Source: Chitinophagaceae bacterium (GTDB lineage Bacteria; Bacteroidota; Bacteroidia; Chitinophagales; Chitinophagaceae). From it: 64,000 nt of DNA. A program made the position numbers and the translations under genes. Shown piece by piece: positions 1-10,007 of the stretch (the first letter of the stretch is position 1; every line of letters begins with the position of its first letter). The stretch is from contig JADJYK010000019.1 of NCBI GenBank assembly GCA_016719815.1, positions 1 to 64,000 on the forward strand, given 5' to 3'. The notes beneath the pieces were generated by a model. It was not told the DNA's origin, did no database searches, and was given only the letters and a program-made list of their open reading frames with translations.

Positions 1-50
1 TCCTTCTTAGCAGGTTTTTCGTCAGTCTTCTTTTTCAGCCTGTTAGCCAT
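1..50 (-). CDS. 5' end of an unidentified lysine-rich protein (partial)
   Basis: Only the first 16 codons are in the window, reading MANRLKKKTDEKPAKK from an ATG at 50. A TATCTTTG box lies five bases upstream of the start, which supports a real gene start. The N-terminus is strongly basic and hydrophilic with no signal peptide. The family cannot be told from this fragment. The gene is divergent from the histidine kinase that starts near 151. Confidence 0.5.
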   Translation of the reverse strand, partial: MANRLKKKTDEKPAKK

Positions 51-55
51 AGTAA

Positions 56-63
56 CAAAGATA
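56..63 (-). promoter_or_regulatory. Bacteroidota -7 promoter box TATCTTTG
   Basis: Matches the Bacteroidota sigma-A -7 consensus TAnnTTTG on the minus strand. Only five bases separate it from the ATG at 50, implying an almost leaderless transcript. Confidence 0.5.
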
Positions 64-150
64 CTATTTCGGTTAAAATATTACCGTAAAGTAATAGTGA
101 AAAGCCATTCCCTTTTTTTACATTTGAAGAATTGGTCAACGGAAACATTA

Positions 151-2061
151 ATGCTAAAAAAACTGCTCATATATTTCCTCATCCTGATCTGCAATTTTGC
201 TTTACCGGAACAATTGCATGCACAGAAACCCGTTACTGATACTTATACCGATGTAAGCAGTATAAAACTCGTCAGACCCTTATCCAAATTAGTCAGTACT
301 TGCTTTGTTCCTGATGAGAAAGACCCCATCAGAGACTATAAGTCATTAAAATTTGAAGATGATATAATTTACCACGGACCGGTTCCCGGTAACATTCTTC
401 AGAAGACACTATTATTGCGTTTCAACATTACAAACAGCAGAGATACTGCTATAAAAATCCTTTACTTTCCGGGTTATTTTTACACTGATATTGAACTTTA
501 CAGGGTTAATGGCGACACACTAATCCCACAAAAAACAACCCGTCCAGCCGGGCCAAATGGTTTTAGTTTCAGAGAATTTTCCGTAGAACCACACGATTCG
601 CTAACGATAGTTGCTAAGTCTGTTTTTGCCAAAACATACCTTAACACCATAAGGCCGAGATTAGTTGCCGCCGGGGAGATTGATGCTTTTATTGCCGTTG
701 CAAAAACTATACATACAAAGATTCACCTGTTCACCTATATTTTTTGTGGCTTATTACTGATGATGATTTTGTTTTCATTATCCAATTACCTGCAGGGTGG
801 CAACAGGGGATTTCTTTATTATGCGCTTTATGCATTGTTCATGGGAGTTATGCTCTTTTCTAAAGTCTATTTCGAGTTCAGGGTTACATCAATCAGCTTA
901 TTTTTAGAAAGTTTTCTTGATTTCATCCTACAGTCCCTAGAATTATCTTTTACATGATTTTCATGCAAAAGTTTCTGAACACAAAGGAAAAACATCCTTT
1001 CCTGTACAAACTTTACAATGCTGGAATCATCTTACTTACTCTTGGTATGCTGGCGTATACTTACCTGCATTATTTTACCGGCAGATTTGAAATACAGAAT
1101 AATGTGGAAACCGGTACCAAAATACTGTTACTGGTAATGATTCTTATATTTCTTATTTATAGTTTCAGGAAATGGCAGGACAAACTGCTGCGCTACCTGT
1201 TCTGGGGCAATCTTTTACTTTTTGTCTTTTCCCTTCTTTCACAAATAGCTATAATGTTTGAGAATGATTTCAAAAAACTTCCCGAAATATTAAGCTCATC
1301 CCTATTATACTATGAAATTGGATTATTTCTTGAACTGGTATTATTTCTCTCCGGATTAAATTATAAAAACCAGCGTCGCATCATTGCTGAAACCAGAGAA
1401 AGAGAAACGCTGAAGGCTCAAAACAAACTGCAGGAATATGAAAAGCAACTGGCCGTATTAACTGCACAGCAACAGGAAAGGGAACGTATATCAGCAGACA
1501 TGCATGATGAATTGGGTGCAGGAATGACTGCCATCCGGCTGATGAGTGAAATTGCCCGCAACAAGATGAAGGAAAATACGCCGGTTGAAATAGAAAAGAT
1601 TTCCAGCTCTGCCAACGATGTGCTGAATAAAATGAATGCTATTATCTGGAGTATGAATAGTGGCAACGATAGTATTGATAGCCTTATTTCTTATATACGG
1701 GCATACGCCAACGACTATTTCGAAAATACATCAATAGAGTGCAGAATGCATACGCCTGAGGTCATTCCGGATATAACCATAAGCGGTGATAAAAGGAGGA
1801 ATATGTTTTTATGTATAAAAGAAACGCTGAACAATGCCTTAAAACATTCAGGTGCCACATTAATTGAAATAGCGGTTACTGTCAGCCAGGAGATAAGGAT
1901 TATCATCAGCGACAACGGAAAAGGGATTGATAAAGACAGGCTGCGGCAGTTTGGAAATGGCTTAAAAAATATTGCCCGGCGCATGGAAAGCATCGGGGGC
2001 AGTTTTTCCTTGAAATAACGATGGTACAGTAACAACACTTACGCTGCCTGTATTATCTTAA
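151..2061 (+). CDS. 7TMR-DISM sensor histidine kinase (frameshifted in this sequence)
   Basis: Membrane sensor kinase. Signal peptide from the ATG at 151 (MLKKLLIYF...); an in-frame ATG at 97 adds 18 residues that do not look like a signal peptide. Then a 7TMR-DISMED2-like extracellular domain to about residue 190, a 7TMR-DISM membrane region, a coiled coil, a HisKA_3-type phosphoacceptor (ISADMHDELG, His about residue 450) and a HATPase with ETLNNALKHS, DNGKGI and GNGLKNI boxes. The reading frame breaks twice. Near 940, one added base turns LQSLELSFT-stop into LQSLGIIFYMIFMQK, which rejoins the second half. Near 2010, switching frame adds the usual ending NNDGTVTTLTLPVLS and a stop at 2061. 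No response regulator is adjacent. The NarL-type partner is inferred from the HisKA_3 class. Confidence 0.85.
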
Positions 2062-2505
2062 CTATTATAATAAACCGGCGTGTAATTGTTGACAGAACAC
2101 TGATTGTTCTGATAGCTATTTCTTTCAAAACCCCGGCCATCAGCAATACCCATCCGGAGATAAGGCAAATGCCGCCCAAAGGAGTAACCGGACCAAGTGC
2201 TCTTACCACAGTGCTTCCCCCAATCTTCAGCCAGGTCATCAGGTATAGAGAACCGGAAAAGAATATAATTCCAAGAACAAACAAAACTGCAGCAATGCTT
2301 AATAACCTGTTGCTGAATTTCTCCATTACAATGCCTGTAGCCATTACTGCAAGAGCATGATACATCTGGTACTGTGCCGCTGTCTGGAAATTCTGAATAA
2401 CCTTAACATCATCAGTCATTTTTTGTAGGCCGTGTGCCCCAAAAGCACCTAATGCTACTGCAAGTCCGCCTAAAAGGCTCCGGTGACAATGTATTTTTTA
2501 TGCAT
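2039..2505 (-). CDS. DUF423 family small membrane protein (frameshifted near its start)
   Basis: Small integral membrane protein of the DUF423/YwdK family, function unknown. The body reads from MTDDVKVIQNFQTAAQYQMYH through four hydrophobic segments, with the family-typical ALGPVTPLGG stretch. The true N-terminus lies upstream in another frame: MHKKYIVTGAF, then after adding one T to the four-T run near 2472-2475 it continues LGGLAVALGAFGAHGLQK into the body, matching the usual family start. The start ATG at 2505 overlaps the aroK stop, so translation is probably coupled. The 3' end overlaps the tail of the convergent histidine kinase gene. Confidence 0.85.
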
Positions 2506-3013
2506 GGAAAATTTTTTTCAACCAGTTTATCTAATTGAACAGGCTTTTCATCAATGATAACATCGGCCTGTTCGTAATACATTTTTCTGTCGGAAAATTT
2601 CTTCACAATAAAAGACTTTAGTTGTTCGTCTGTCAATGCTTTTATCAGTGGCCGGTGATTCTTTTTCCTTTACGAGTCTCTCAAATAATATGTCCAGCGG
2701 TGTGTTAAATCCATACCACCGTGCCTGCCTGTTTCATGAAATCGATATTATTGAAATAACAAGGAGTACCACCTCCGCAGGACATTACTAAACTCTCGTG
2801 ACTCTCTGTTAGTATATACAAAATTTCCTTTTCCAGCAAACGAAACTGTTCTTCACCTTCTTCTGCAAATATTTGAGCGATGGGCTTTCCGGTCTGGGCA
2901 ATGATCTGTTCATCCAGGTCAAAAAAACGAATGCCAAGCTTTTCACCCAGTAACCGCCCCCAGTGTGTTTTACCGGAGCCCATAAAGCCAATTAAATAAA
3001 TACGAACCCCCAT
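2498..3013 (-). CDS. aroK: Shikimate kinase (frameshifted three times in this sequence)
   Basis: Phosphorylates shikimate to shikimate-3-phosphate in the cytosolic chorismate pathway. The N-terminal 102 residues show the Walker A GFMGSGKT, the FFDLDEQI aspartate and the CGGGTPC substrate-binding loop. The reading then breaks near 2705, but continues in another frame as NTPLDILFERLVKEKES, breaks again near 2650 into RPLIKALTDEQLKSFIVKKFSDR, and a third shift in the T run at 2512-2518 gives the short natural end LDKLVEKIFHA with stop at 2498-2500. The repaired length is about 171 residues, normal for the family. The three shifts within 516 bases point to sequence error; aromatic amino acid synthesis would otherwise be lost. 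Confidence 0.88.
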
Positions 3014-3040
3014 TAATAGTTTTATTTTCTTAGATTTCTC

Positions 3041-3268
3041 CTTCCCCCTAAAGGGGAGATTTGGAAATTTTCCTTCTTGTGATTTTCGAAATAAAATATT
3101 TACTCAAAGCAAATGTTCAGAAGCGAACAGAAAGATGAAGTGTGCGACGCAACGAAAAATGATAGTAGCAATGCCGTTGATTACACCAACATTTAACTGT
3201 TACTAAAAGAACTTATGCAAATATCAGGTTTTATTGTCCTAAGTTCCCCCTTTAGGGGGACAGGGGCA
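3041..3268. repeat. Gene-free spacer bounded by inverted CCCCTTTAGGGG hairpins
   Basis: This spacer between aroK and the acyl-CoA dehydrogenase has no convincing ORF. It carries a small palindrome at 3050-3062 and a second, oppositely oriented and more perfect one at 3246-3262. Between them is non-coding sequence of normal complexity (about 3100-3200), unlike the low-complexity spacers elsewhere. It resembles a small non-autonomous element or an RNA-encoding spacer, but nothing identifies it. Confidence 0.4.
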
Positions 3269-4451
3269 TTATTTAAATGCATTAAATCCTGTTATATCCA
3301 TTCCTGTAATAAGCAGGTGAATATCATGAGTGCCTTCATACGTTATCACACTTTCCAGGTTCATCATGTGACGCATCACCGGGTATTCGCCGGTAATGCC
3401 CATGCCACCGAGTATTTGCCTTGCATCACGGCAGATGTTAGTGGCAATCTCACAGGAGTTTCGCTTGGCCATACTCACCTGCTGCGGAGTTACTTTGCCT
3501 TCATTCATCAATACACCCAGCCGCCAGTTTAATAATTGTGCTTTCGTAATTTCAGTAATCATCTCCGCCAGTTTCTTTTGCTGTAGCTGAAATGCCCCGA
3601 TTGGTTTACCAAACTGAATTCGCTCCTGTGAGTATCGCAAAGCAGTATCGTAACAATCCATTGCTGCACCAATAACACCCCAGGCAATTCCATACCGGGC
3701 CTTGGTTAAACAACCCAACGGGCCTTTCATTCCTTTTACGTTAGGCAGCATATTTTTTTTGGGAACTTTTACATTATCGAAAACCAATTCGCCGGTGGCA
3801 GAAGCCCTTAAACTCCATTTACCATGAGTGGTTGGAGTGGAAAACCCTTCCATGCCTCTTTCCACAATCAATCCATGCACTTCGCCAGCCTCATCCTTTG
3901 CCCATACTACGGCCACCTGTGCAAAAGGTGCATTGCTAATCCACATCTTTGCACCGTTGAGAATTATAGTCTCCTGCATCCTTATAATTGGTGAGCATAC
4001 TGGATGGGTCGCTGCCGTGATTGGGCTCTGTTAATCCAAAACAACCCAACCACTCCCCGCTGGCCAATTTGGGTAAATATTTATTGCGCTGCTCTTCGCT
4101 GCCATAGGCATAGATTGGGAACATTACCAGTGAACCTTGTACCGATGCAGTGGAACGGACACCACTGTCGCCCCTTTCCAGTTCCTGCATCATCAGTCCG
4201 TAGCTGATGTAATCCAAACCGCCGCCACCATACTCAACGGGAACAGTAGGCCCAAAGCATCCCAGTTCACCCAGTTGCTTAACAATATGCTGTGGAAACT
4301 CTGCTTTCTGTGCATAGTCTTCAATAATGGGAGAAATCTCCTTTTTTACATAACTGCGTACCATGTCACGAATCATCTTATGCTCTTCGGTAAGCAGTTC
4401 ATCCACTAAGAAATAATCCGGGCTTTGAAAAAGGTCTGTGCGGGCAGCCAT
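3269..4451 (-). CDS. Glutaryl-CoA dehydrogenase-type acyl-CoA dehydrogenase (frameshifted once)
   Basis: FAD enzyme expected to oxidise and decarboxylate glutaryl-CoA to crotonyl-CoA in lysine/tryptophan breakdown. The first 160 residues include RSTASVQGSLVMFPIYAYGSEEQ and GCFGLTEPNHGSDP, both typical of the GcdH subgroup. The second part has KMWISNAP, LRASATGELVFDNV, KARYGIAWGVIGAAMDC and the active-site region YEGTHDIHLL, whose Glu is the catalytic base of this subfamily. The frame changes near 3968: ...KDAGDY is followed in another frame by ILNGAKMWIS. Repaired length about 393 residues, as expected. The neighbouring kynureninase fits tryptophan use, but the two are not in one obvious operon. 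Confidence 0.88.
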
Positions 4452-4454
4452 ATA

Positions 4455-4500
4455 ACTATTTTAGATTTTAGATTGCGGATTTGAGATTTGGTTTATAAAG
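4455..4500. repeat. Low-complexity TTTAGATT-type spacer repeat
   Basis: Degenerate tandem copies of TTTTAGATT / GCGGATTTGAGATT. The same style recurs between rpoA and rpsD (34152-34190). Non-coding. Confidence 0.4.
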
Positions 4501-4571
4501 ATAAGAAAACAGGGGCAGCGGTAATTATTTGTAGAAGCAGTCTGTTATTTTTATGCTGAAATAGCAAGCAC

Positions 4572-5003
4572 ATGAAAAAAATAACTATTATACTTTTATC
4601 GTACTTTTTTAGCATGATGGCAGCTAATGCACAAAAAGACTCAACAAAGACCAAAGCGGAACCTCGGGTTAAACAATTCTGGATGGTAATATTGAAAACC
4701 GGGCCAAAAGATAAAGAGATTACAGACTCTGTACAACGCAGTAAAATTTTCACTGGACATTTCTCCAATATGGAAAAACTCTATTACGATGGTGTTTTAA
4801 AAGCAGCCGGACCTTTCGGGAAAAATGATTTTACCTGGAGAGGCCTGTTTATTCTCGATTGTAAAACAAAAGAAGAAGCTGAAGAATATGTAAAAACTGA
4901 CCCGGGTGTTGCCGCCGGAATTTTTATATCAGATATTGTTCCATGGTATAGTGAACCGACAGGAAGTTTTGTGCCAGGTAAACCTGAAAAGAAGAATAAG
5001 TAA
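4572..5003 (+). CDS. Secreted YciI/YCII-related domain protein
   Basis: 143 residues. An N-terminal signal peptide (about residues 1-20, ending NAQ) is followed by one YCII-like ferredoxin-fold domain: QFWMVILKTGPKD at about 35, then HFSNMEKLYYDGVLKAAGPFG, WRGLFILDCKTKEEAEEYVKTDPGV and IVPWY. YciI domains are small alpha-beta folds of mostly unknown function, some acting as decarboxylase-like or hydrolase-like enzymes. Export to the periplasm is inferred from the signal. The gene stands alone, facing the convergent pyrF with 22 bases between the stop codons. Confidence 0.8.
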   Translation: MKKITIILLSYFFSMMAANAQKDSTKTKAEPRVKQFWMVILKTGPKDKEITDSVQRSKIFTGHFSNMEKLYYDGVLKAAGPFGKNDFTWRGLFILDCKTKEEAEEYVKTDPGVAAGIFISDIVPWYSEPTGSFVPGKPEKKNK

Positions 5004-5025
5004 AGAAATCATTTTCCCTGATAAG

Positions 5026-5824
5026 CTATACATATTCCACCATCTCTTTCTGATATTCCAATGCCGCTTCCCTTGCTTTCTCTGCGAAATCTTCCTCTGC
5101 AGAGGCATAAATAATTGCACGGCTTACATTGATGAGCAGACCGCAGTCTTTTATCTTTCCTTCTTTAAATACCTCATGCATACTGCCGCCTTGTGCACCC
5201 ACACCGGGAACTAAATAAAAATGGTGTGGTGTCAATTTTCTTGCATTGCTCAGTTCGCCGGCACGGGTAGCCCCGATTACAAACATCAGGTTTTCCTCGG
5301 TTCCCCATGTGGAAACGGTTTCTAGCACTTTCTCGTAAAGAAATTCACCACCGGTATGTAATAGTTCAAAATCGCTTGCTCCTTTATTGGAAGTAAGGCC
5401 GAGCACAATAGCCCACTTGCCTTTGTGCTGGAGAAAGGTTTTACGCTGTCTTCGCCCATGTAAGGCGCAACTGTTACTGCATCAAAAGGCATCGTTTCAA
5501 AAAATGCTTTGGCGTATTGGTCAGATGTGTTGCCGATATCTCCCCTTTTTGCATCGGCAATTTTGAAATGCTCCTCACCAATATAGTGAACTGTCTTCTC
5601 CATCGCCTCCCAGCCTTTAACTCCCAGTGCTTCGTAAAAAGCGGTATTGATTTTATAACTCACACATAAATCCTTGTTCTATCTATAATTGCTTTATTGA
5701 AAGAAAAGACGGGGTCTGCTTCCGATAGAAGGTGTTTGGGGATTTTGGTAATATCAGTATCAAGTCCCACGCAAAGGCAGGACTTTTTATTCCTGATTTG
5801 ATCTGTAAGCTGATGACGGTTCAT
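5026..5824 (-). CDS. pyrF: Orotidine 5'-phosphate decarboxylase (frameshifted twice)
   Basis: Last step of de novo UMP synthesis. The long (subfamily 2) type: the N-terminus MNRHQLTDQIRNKKSCLCVG starts at the ATG at 5824, followed by DTDITKIPKHLL. The catalytic motif is FKIADAKRGDIGNTSDQYAKAFF (Asp, Lys and Asp of DxKxxD) and the phosphate-binding end is LVPGVGAQGG. The frame breaks near 5660 (CVSYKINTAFYEALG resumes) and near 5435, where one more T restores KPFLQHKGKWAIVLGLTSNKG. Repaired length about 266 residues, normal for the family. It starts 29 bases after the kynureninase stop and probably shares its transcript. Confidence 0.9.
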
Positions 5825-5853
5825 AGGACAAAGTTACTGTATACAAAGAAAAT

Positions 5854-7123
5854 TCAGACCACCAGTTCTCTCAATATTGAAGCAAACCTCCATATTTCTT
5901 CGTACGTATTATATAAGGGCACAGGAGCCAGCCGTATAACATTCGGCTCCCGCCAGTCAACCATTATTCCTTCCTTCATTAATGCGTCATAAACTGTTTT
6001 ACCTTTCCCTGGCATCAGCATAGATACCTGGCTTCCCTTGCCAACTCATCAGCAGGGGTAATAAATTCAATCGTCTTCTTTATGGCTTGATGTTCCATTT
6101 CATTAAGCAGGTACCAGAGATAATTATTTTGCTGTTTCCTTTTGGCCTGAATAGCATCCCATCCGGCATCAGCAATAATCTCCAGTGCCGCACGGTGGGC
6201 AGCATACAGGAAAAGGGAAGGTGTACTAAGCTGCCATCCTTCTGCACCAGCCATTGGCTTGAAACCCTTTTCCATTTTAAACCTTGTTTGTTTATCATAA
6301 CCCCACCAGCCGGCAAACCTGTCAACATTTTTTTCATGATGTTTTTCATGTATAAAAGCACCGCCCACAGCTCCCGGGCCAGAGTTAAGATATTTATAAC
6401 TGCACCAGCAGGCAAAGTCCACATTCCAGCTATGCAATTGCAACTCCACATTTCCGGCTGCATGAGCTAAATCAAATCCGGCATGGCACCTGCAGCATGT
6501 GCTGCTTCTGTGATTGCACCGATATTAAAAAGCTGGCCTGTATAATAATTTATTCCGCCAAATAATACCAATGCCGTTTCATCAGCATGTTGACGTATCA
6601 CATCTAAAATATCCCCGGTTCTTAATGTATACTCACCCTGCCGGGGATGTACTTCTATAATTGCATCCTGCATACTATATCCATGATGCTTAACATGTGT
6701 TTCAAAAGCATACTGGTCGCTGGGAAAGGCTTTTGCTTCGCAGATTATTTTATATCGTTTCCCGGCTGGACGATAAAAACTAACCAGCATCAAATGCAGG
6801 TTTACGGTCAGTTGGTTCATCACAACCACTTCGTGAGGTAAAGCGCCGGTAACAACTGCCAGTGTTTTTGTAAACTTATCATGATAGTCCATCCAGGGCT
6901 CTGTTGCGTGAAAGAAAGATTCCACCCCCAGTAAAGCCCAATCATTCAAAATCCGTTGAAGGTAGGCGTCGGTTGCTTTTGGCTGTAAGCCTAATGAATT
7001 TCCCAAAAAGTAAATGAGCTGCTTACCATTTGCCTCCGGAATGATAAACCGGTTACGGAATTCCTTAAGTGGGTCATTATTGTCAAGTTGTCTGGCGAAT
7101 GACAAATTGTTTTCAAAATTCAT
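5854..7123 (-). CDS. kynU: Kynureninase (frameshifted twice)
   Basis: PLP enzyme that cleaves kynurenine to anthranilate and alanine (3-hydroxykynurenine to 3-hydroxyanthranilate). The start MNFENNLSFARQLDNNDPL at 7123 is followed by FLGNSLGLQP, then VNLHLMLVSFYRP. After a shift near 6480 the frame continues GFDLAHAAGNVELQLHSWNV, and the PLP lysine sits in CWCSYKYLNSGPGAVGG. A second shift near 6030 restores the C-terminus GSQVSMLMPGKGKTVYDALM, DWREPNVIRLAPVPLYNTYEE and a stop at 5854. Repaired length about 423 residues, as for bacterial KynU. No kynurenine monooxygenase or tryptophan dioxygenase is visible in the window. Confidence 0.92.
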
Positions 7124-7206
7124 ATTGCAGCAATTAGTTGGTGAAATAATTACATAACCTAAATATTGAGATACCGGGTGGTAACAAATTGTAGTGCTAT
7201 AGCAAA

Positions 7207-7857
7207 TCAGGAATTATCTTTTCCGGGATTGAAAACTCCCGGTTTTCGCTCCTCCATTATTTCAGCAATCAGTTTGGCGTCACCTTCCTGCTGTTTTAAT
7301 TTTTCTACTATTGTATCGTAACTTTTTTCATCTCTGTTCTGGCTTAGCTTATACACATTATCCAGTTCGGTAACTTCAATTTCAAAACCAACAATAGCCT
7401 TTACCAGCTTCGCAACATATTCAACCGGAAGGTTATCATAAAAAGGAGAAGAGTTCGCATCATAATTCTCAAAATGAAGTGATAATTTTTTCAGGATTGC
7501 TATTAACTCAACTTCATCCGTCCATCTTACATTTCCCCTTGCATGCACAGCTATATAGTTCCAGGTACTGGCCTGTTGGGGATTGCTGTACCATGCACCA
7601 CTCACATAAGCATGTGGCCCTGTAAAAACAAGCAATGCATTTCCAGATTCCGCCATAGTATTCTGATGGTCAGACTTACGGGCAATATGGCCCGTAATAA
7701 AAAGCTTATCACCCCTTTCTTCCACCATAACAGGAACCTGTGTGGCTTCTGCCCTTCCACTGTTATCAGCAGCAATCAGCATTACAAAATTGTGCTGACG
7801 CATAAACGCCAGTACCACTTCTTTATCCTGTTCTTTGTAGTGTGAATAATTGTACAT
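7207..7857 (-). CDS. PaiB-like FMN-binding negative transcriptional regulator family protein
   Basis: 216 residues, intact. The PaiB family motifs are visible: YSHYKEQDKEVV at the start, ATQVPVMVEERGDKLFITGHIARKSDHQ, and the flavin-fold signature FTGPHAYVSGAWYSNPQQASTWNYIAVHARG. The fold is a split-barrel FMN-binding domain. In Bacillus, PaiB affects sporulation and degradative enzymes. Whether this homologue regulates transcription is not shown by the sequence, and a flavin-linked enzymatic role is equally possible. It lies 27 bases downstream of mrp in the same direction, so co-transcription is likely. Confidence 0.88.
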   Translation of the reverse strand: MYNYSHYKEQDKEVVLAFMRQHNFVMLIAADNSGRAEATQVPVMVEERGDKLFITGHIARKSDHQNTMAESGNALLVFTGPHAYVSGAWYSNPQQASTWNYIAVHARGNVRWTDEVELIAILKKLSLHFENYDANSSPFYDNLPVEYVAKLVKAIVGFEIEVTELDNVYKLSQNRDEKSYDTIVEKLKQQEGDAKLIAEIMEERKPGVFNPGKDNS

Positions 7858-7884
7858 TTCTGATTTTGGGTTGTTTTAAAACCG

Positions 7885-8976
7885 CTAAACCTTCTCAACA
7901 ATCTTGTCAACACTCACATTTGCATTACGCATTGCAATACTTCTAACAACAACAGAGGCAAATCCCTCGAATGCTTTTTTTGTTACAGCGTCATCTCCCA
8001 TCATGATAGGCACACCCAGATCTCCGCCTTCACGGATACTTTGCACCAAAGGGATCTGTCCCAGGAATGGCAAATCATATTCGTCGGCAAGCCGCTTGCC
8101 ACCTTCCCTTCCAAAAATGTAATATTTGTTGCCGGGCAATTCGGCCGGCGTGAAATAGCTCATATTTTCCACAAGACCAATTATCGGAATGTTCATTTGT
8201 GCCTGACCAAACATGGCGATACCTTTCTTGGCATCTGCCAGCGCCACATCCTGCGGAGTGGTTACAATAACCGCACCTGTTACAGGTACTGTCTGCATAA
8301 GTGTTAAGTGAATATCTCCCGTTCCCGGAGGCATATCAACAACGAGGTAATCCAGTTCATCCCAGTACACATCAGTTACGAATTGACGGATAGCACTGCT
8401 GGCCATTGGCCCACGCCACACTACAGCATTTTTTTCATCTACCAGCAGGCCAATACTCATAAGTTTTAAGCCATATCTTTCTATCGGAATAATCATGCCT
8501 TTGCCTTCTATGTCTACCATCATGGGTCTTTCGCCCCTCACCCCAAACATTATTGGTACACTGGGCCCATAGATATCGGCATCCATCAAACCAACTTTTG
8601 CTCCACCCTGCGATAAAGCAAGGGCCAGGTTTGCCGCTACAGTTGATTTACCTACACCGCCTTTTCCGCTTACAACAGCAATAATATTTTTCACCCTTGG
8701 TAACACATTTTCCGCATCTGTACGTTTTGATGAAGTATTTGCAGTAAAATTCACTTTCACATTCGCCTCTTTGTTTACAAGCATTTTAATTGCGTTAGTG
8801 CTGGCGGTGGCCATCATATCCTTCATTGGACAGGCAGGTGTGGTTAGTACAATTGTAAACGAAACATCATTACCATTAATCTCAATATCCTGAACCATGT
8901 TAAGAGTAACGAGGTCTTTACCCAAATCTGGTTCCATTACATTGCCAAGGGCTTCAAGTACTTTCTCTTTTGTCAT
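7885..8976 (-). CDS. mrp: Mrp/ApbC/NBP35 family iron-sulfur carrier ATPase
   Basis: 363 residues, intact. An N-terminal MIP18-like (DUF59) domain with LTTPACPMKDMM is fused to a P-loop domain starting near residue 95: VVSGKGGVGKSTVAAN (deviant Walker A with the signature lysine), DADIYGPSVPIMFG, VDMPPGTGDIHLTL and TTPQDVALADAKKGI. The family loads or transfers Fe-S clusters to apoproteins in the cytosol. The NMSYF segment is followed by TPAELPGNKYYIFG and lacks the CxxC found at this point in E. coli Mrp, which I believe is usual for the Bacteroidota branch. It is the first gene of a possible operon with the PaiB-like gene. Confidence 0.93.
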   Translation of the reverse strand: MTKEKVLEALGNVMEPDLGKDLVTLNMVQDIEINGNDVSFTIVLTTPACPMKDMMATASTNAIKMLVNKEANVKVNFTANTSSKRTDAENVLPRVKNIIAVVSGKGGVGKSTVAANLALALSQGGAKVGLMDADIYGPSVPIMFGVRGERPMMVDIEGKGMIIPIERYGLKLMSIGLLVDEKNAVVWRGPMASSAIRQFVTDVYWDELDYLVVDMPPGTGDIHLTLMQTVPVTGAVIVTTPQDVALADAKKGIAMFGQAQMNIPIIGLVENMSYFTPAELPGNKYYIFGREGGKRLADEYDLPFLGQIPLVQSIREGGDLGVPIMMGDDAVTKKAFEGFASVVVRSIAMRNANVSVDKIVEKV

Positions 8977-9194
8977 TTTCTATATTTTAATTCGTCATTT
9001 TTTAATGCAGTTCAAATTTGATGATAAGCAAACAGAATGATAAACAGAGTTTTCATCCCTGCGGAATTAACTCTGCAAGGGATGATGATAATAATACTGC
9101 AGCTTGTCAAACAATATTTTAGAACTAAATGTTAAAACGGCAAAGTTAACCGATTCCACCGCCAATTTGTTTTACGAAATCAGCAACTTGTCTT

Positions 9195-9202
9195 TATTTT
9201 TG
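9195..9202 (+). promoter_or_regulatory. -7 promoter box TATTTTTG
   Basis: Perfect TAnnTTTG match ending five bases before the GTG start at 9208. The preceding 8977-9194 holds no ORF or clear hairpin; it separates two divergent genes and must contain both promoters. Confidence 0.5.
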
Positions 9203-9207
9203 GCGCA

Positions 9208-9848
9208 GTGAAGAAATTTTTACTTTATACCCTTTTTATTTTCTGTATAACGGTTGTAAAACAGGCAAATGCCCAGTTTGAAAATACCCGTGATTCAGTA
9301 GTTCAGCTATTTGGCGTCGTAATGACCGCCGACAGTCTTGTAGGTATTCCCGCCGTAAGTGTAATGGTAAAAGGTCAAAACAGGGGCACCATTACAAATG
9401 CACATGGGGTGTTTTCCATTGTGGTTTTAAAAGGCGACCAGGTAGAGTTTACCCATGTAACTTATAAACCAAAGACAGTAATAGTACCAAAAACACTGGA
9501 AGGCAATCAGTACAGCGTAGTGCAACTTATGATTATTGATACTGTTTACCTGCCCGCCACTATCATTAAGCCAAGGCCCACATCTGAACAGTTTGCCAGG
9601 GATTTCGTGAATACAAAAGTACCTGATGATGAATATGAAATTGCCCGCAAAAACACCAGTGCATCCAATCGCCGGGCCTGGATGCGTACAATAAGCGGTG
9701 ATGGTGGTGAAGCTACCAGGCAGCAGTTTAATAAAATAGCCACAAAGCGACATACCAGGGACAAACACCCCCTATGAACATTTTTAATCCGGCCGCATGG
9801 GCTGAGTTTATTCAGGCATGGAAACGGGGTGATTTTAAGAAAAAGTAA
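9208..9848 (+). CDS. Secreted carboxypeptidase-regulatory-like (CarboxypepD_reg-like) domain protein (frameshifted near its end)
   Basis: A signal peptide (GTG start, MKKFLLYTLFIFCITVVKQANAQ split at the AQ) is followed by one Ig-like CarboxypepD_reg fold: FGVVMTADSLVGIPAVSVMVK, NRGTITNAHGVFSIVVLKGD and VEFTHVTYKPKTV. This fold is common as an accessory to Bacteroidota surface proteins. The C-terminal part PTSEQFARDFVNTKVPDDEYE is of unknown role. One added A near 9742 turns the early stop into KATYQGQTPPMNIFNPAAWA and ends at 9848 with DFKKK. I know of similar small Bacteroidota proteins but no defined function. Confidence 0.75.
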
Positions 9849-10007
9849 GACAGAGCCTCGATTTTGTTGATTATTACTGATTAATAGGATATAGCTAAAC
9901 TCTGCTAATTTCCGGATTTACTGTACACTTATATTCACTTTACCAAATTAGACGAATCGCATATCTTGCAGCCCTGATATGCTTTTAAGTTATTCAAAAA
10001 ATAAAAC

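Noticed and set aside
954..960. Two separate genes with an ATGA overlap (membrane protein plus kinase)
   Set aside because: The 7TMR-DISM membrane domain is split mid-helix and one base restores a single continuous sensor kinase.
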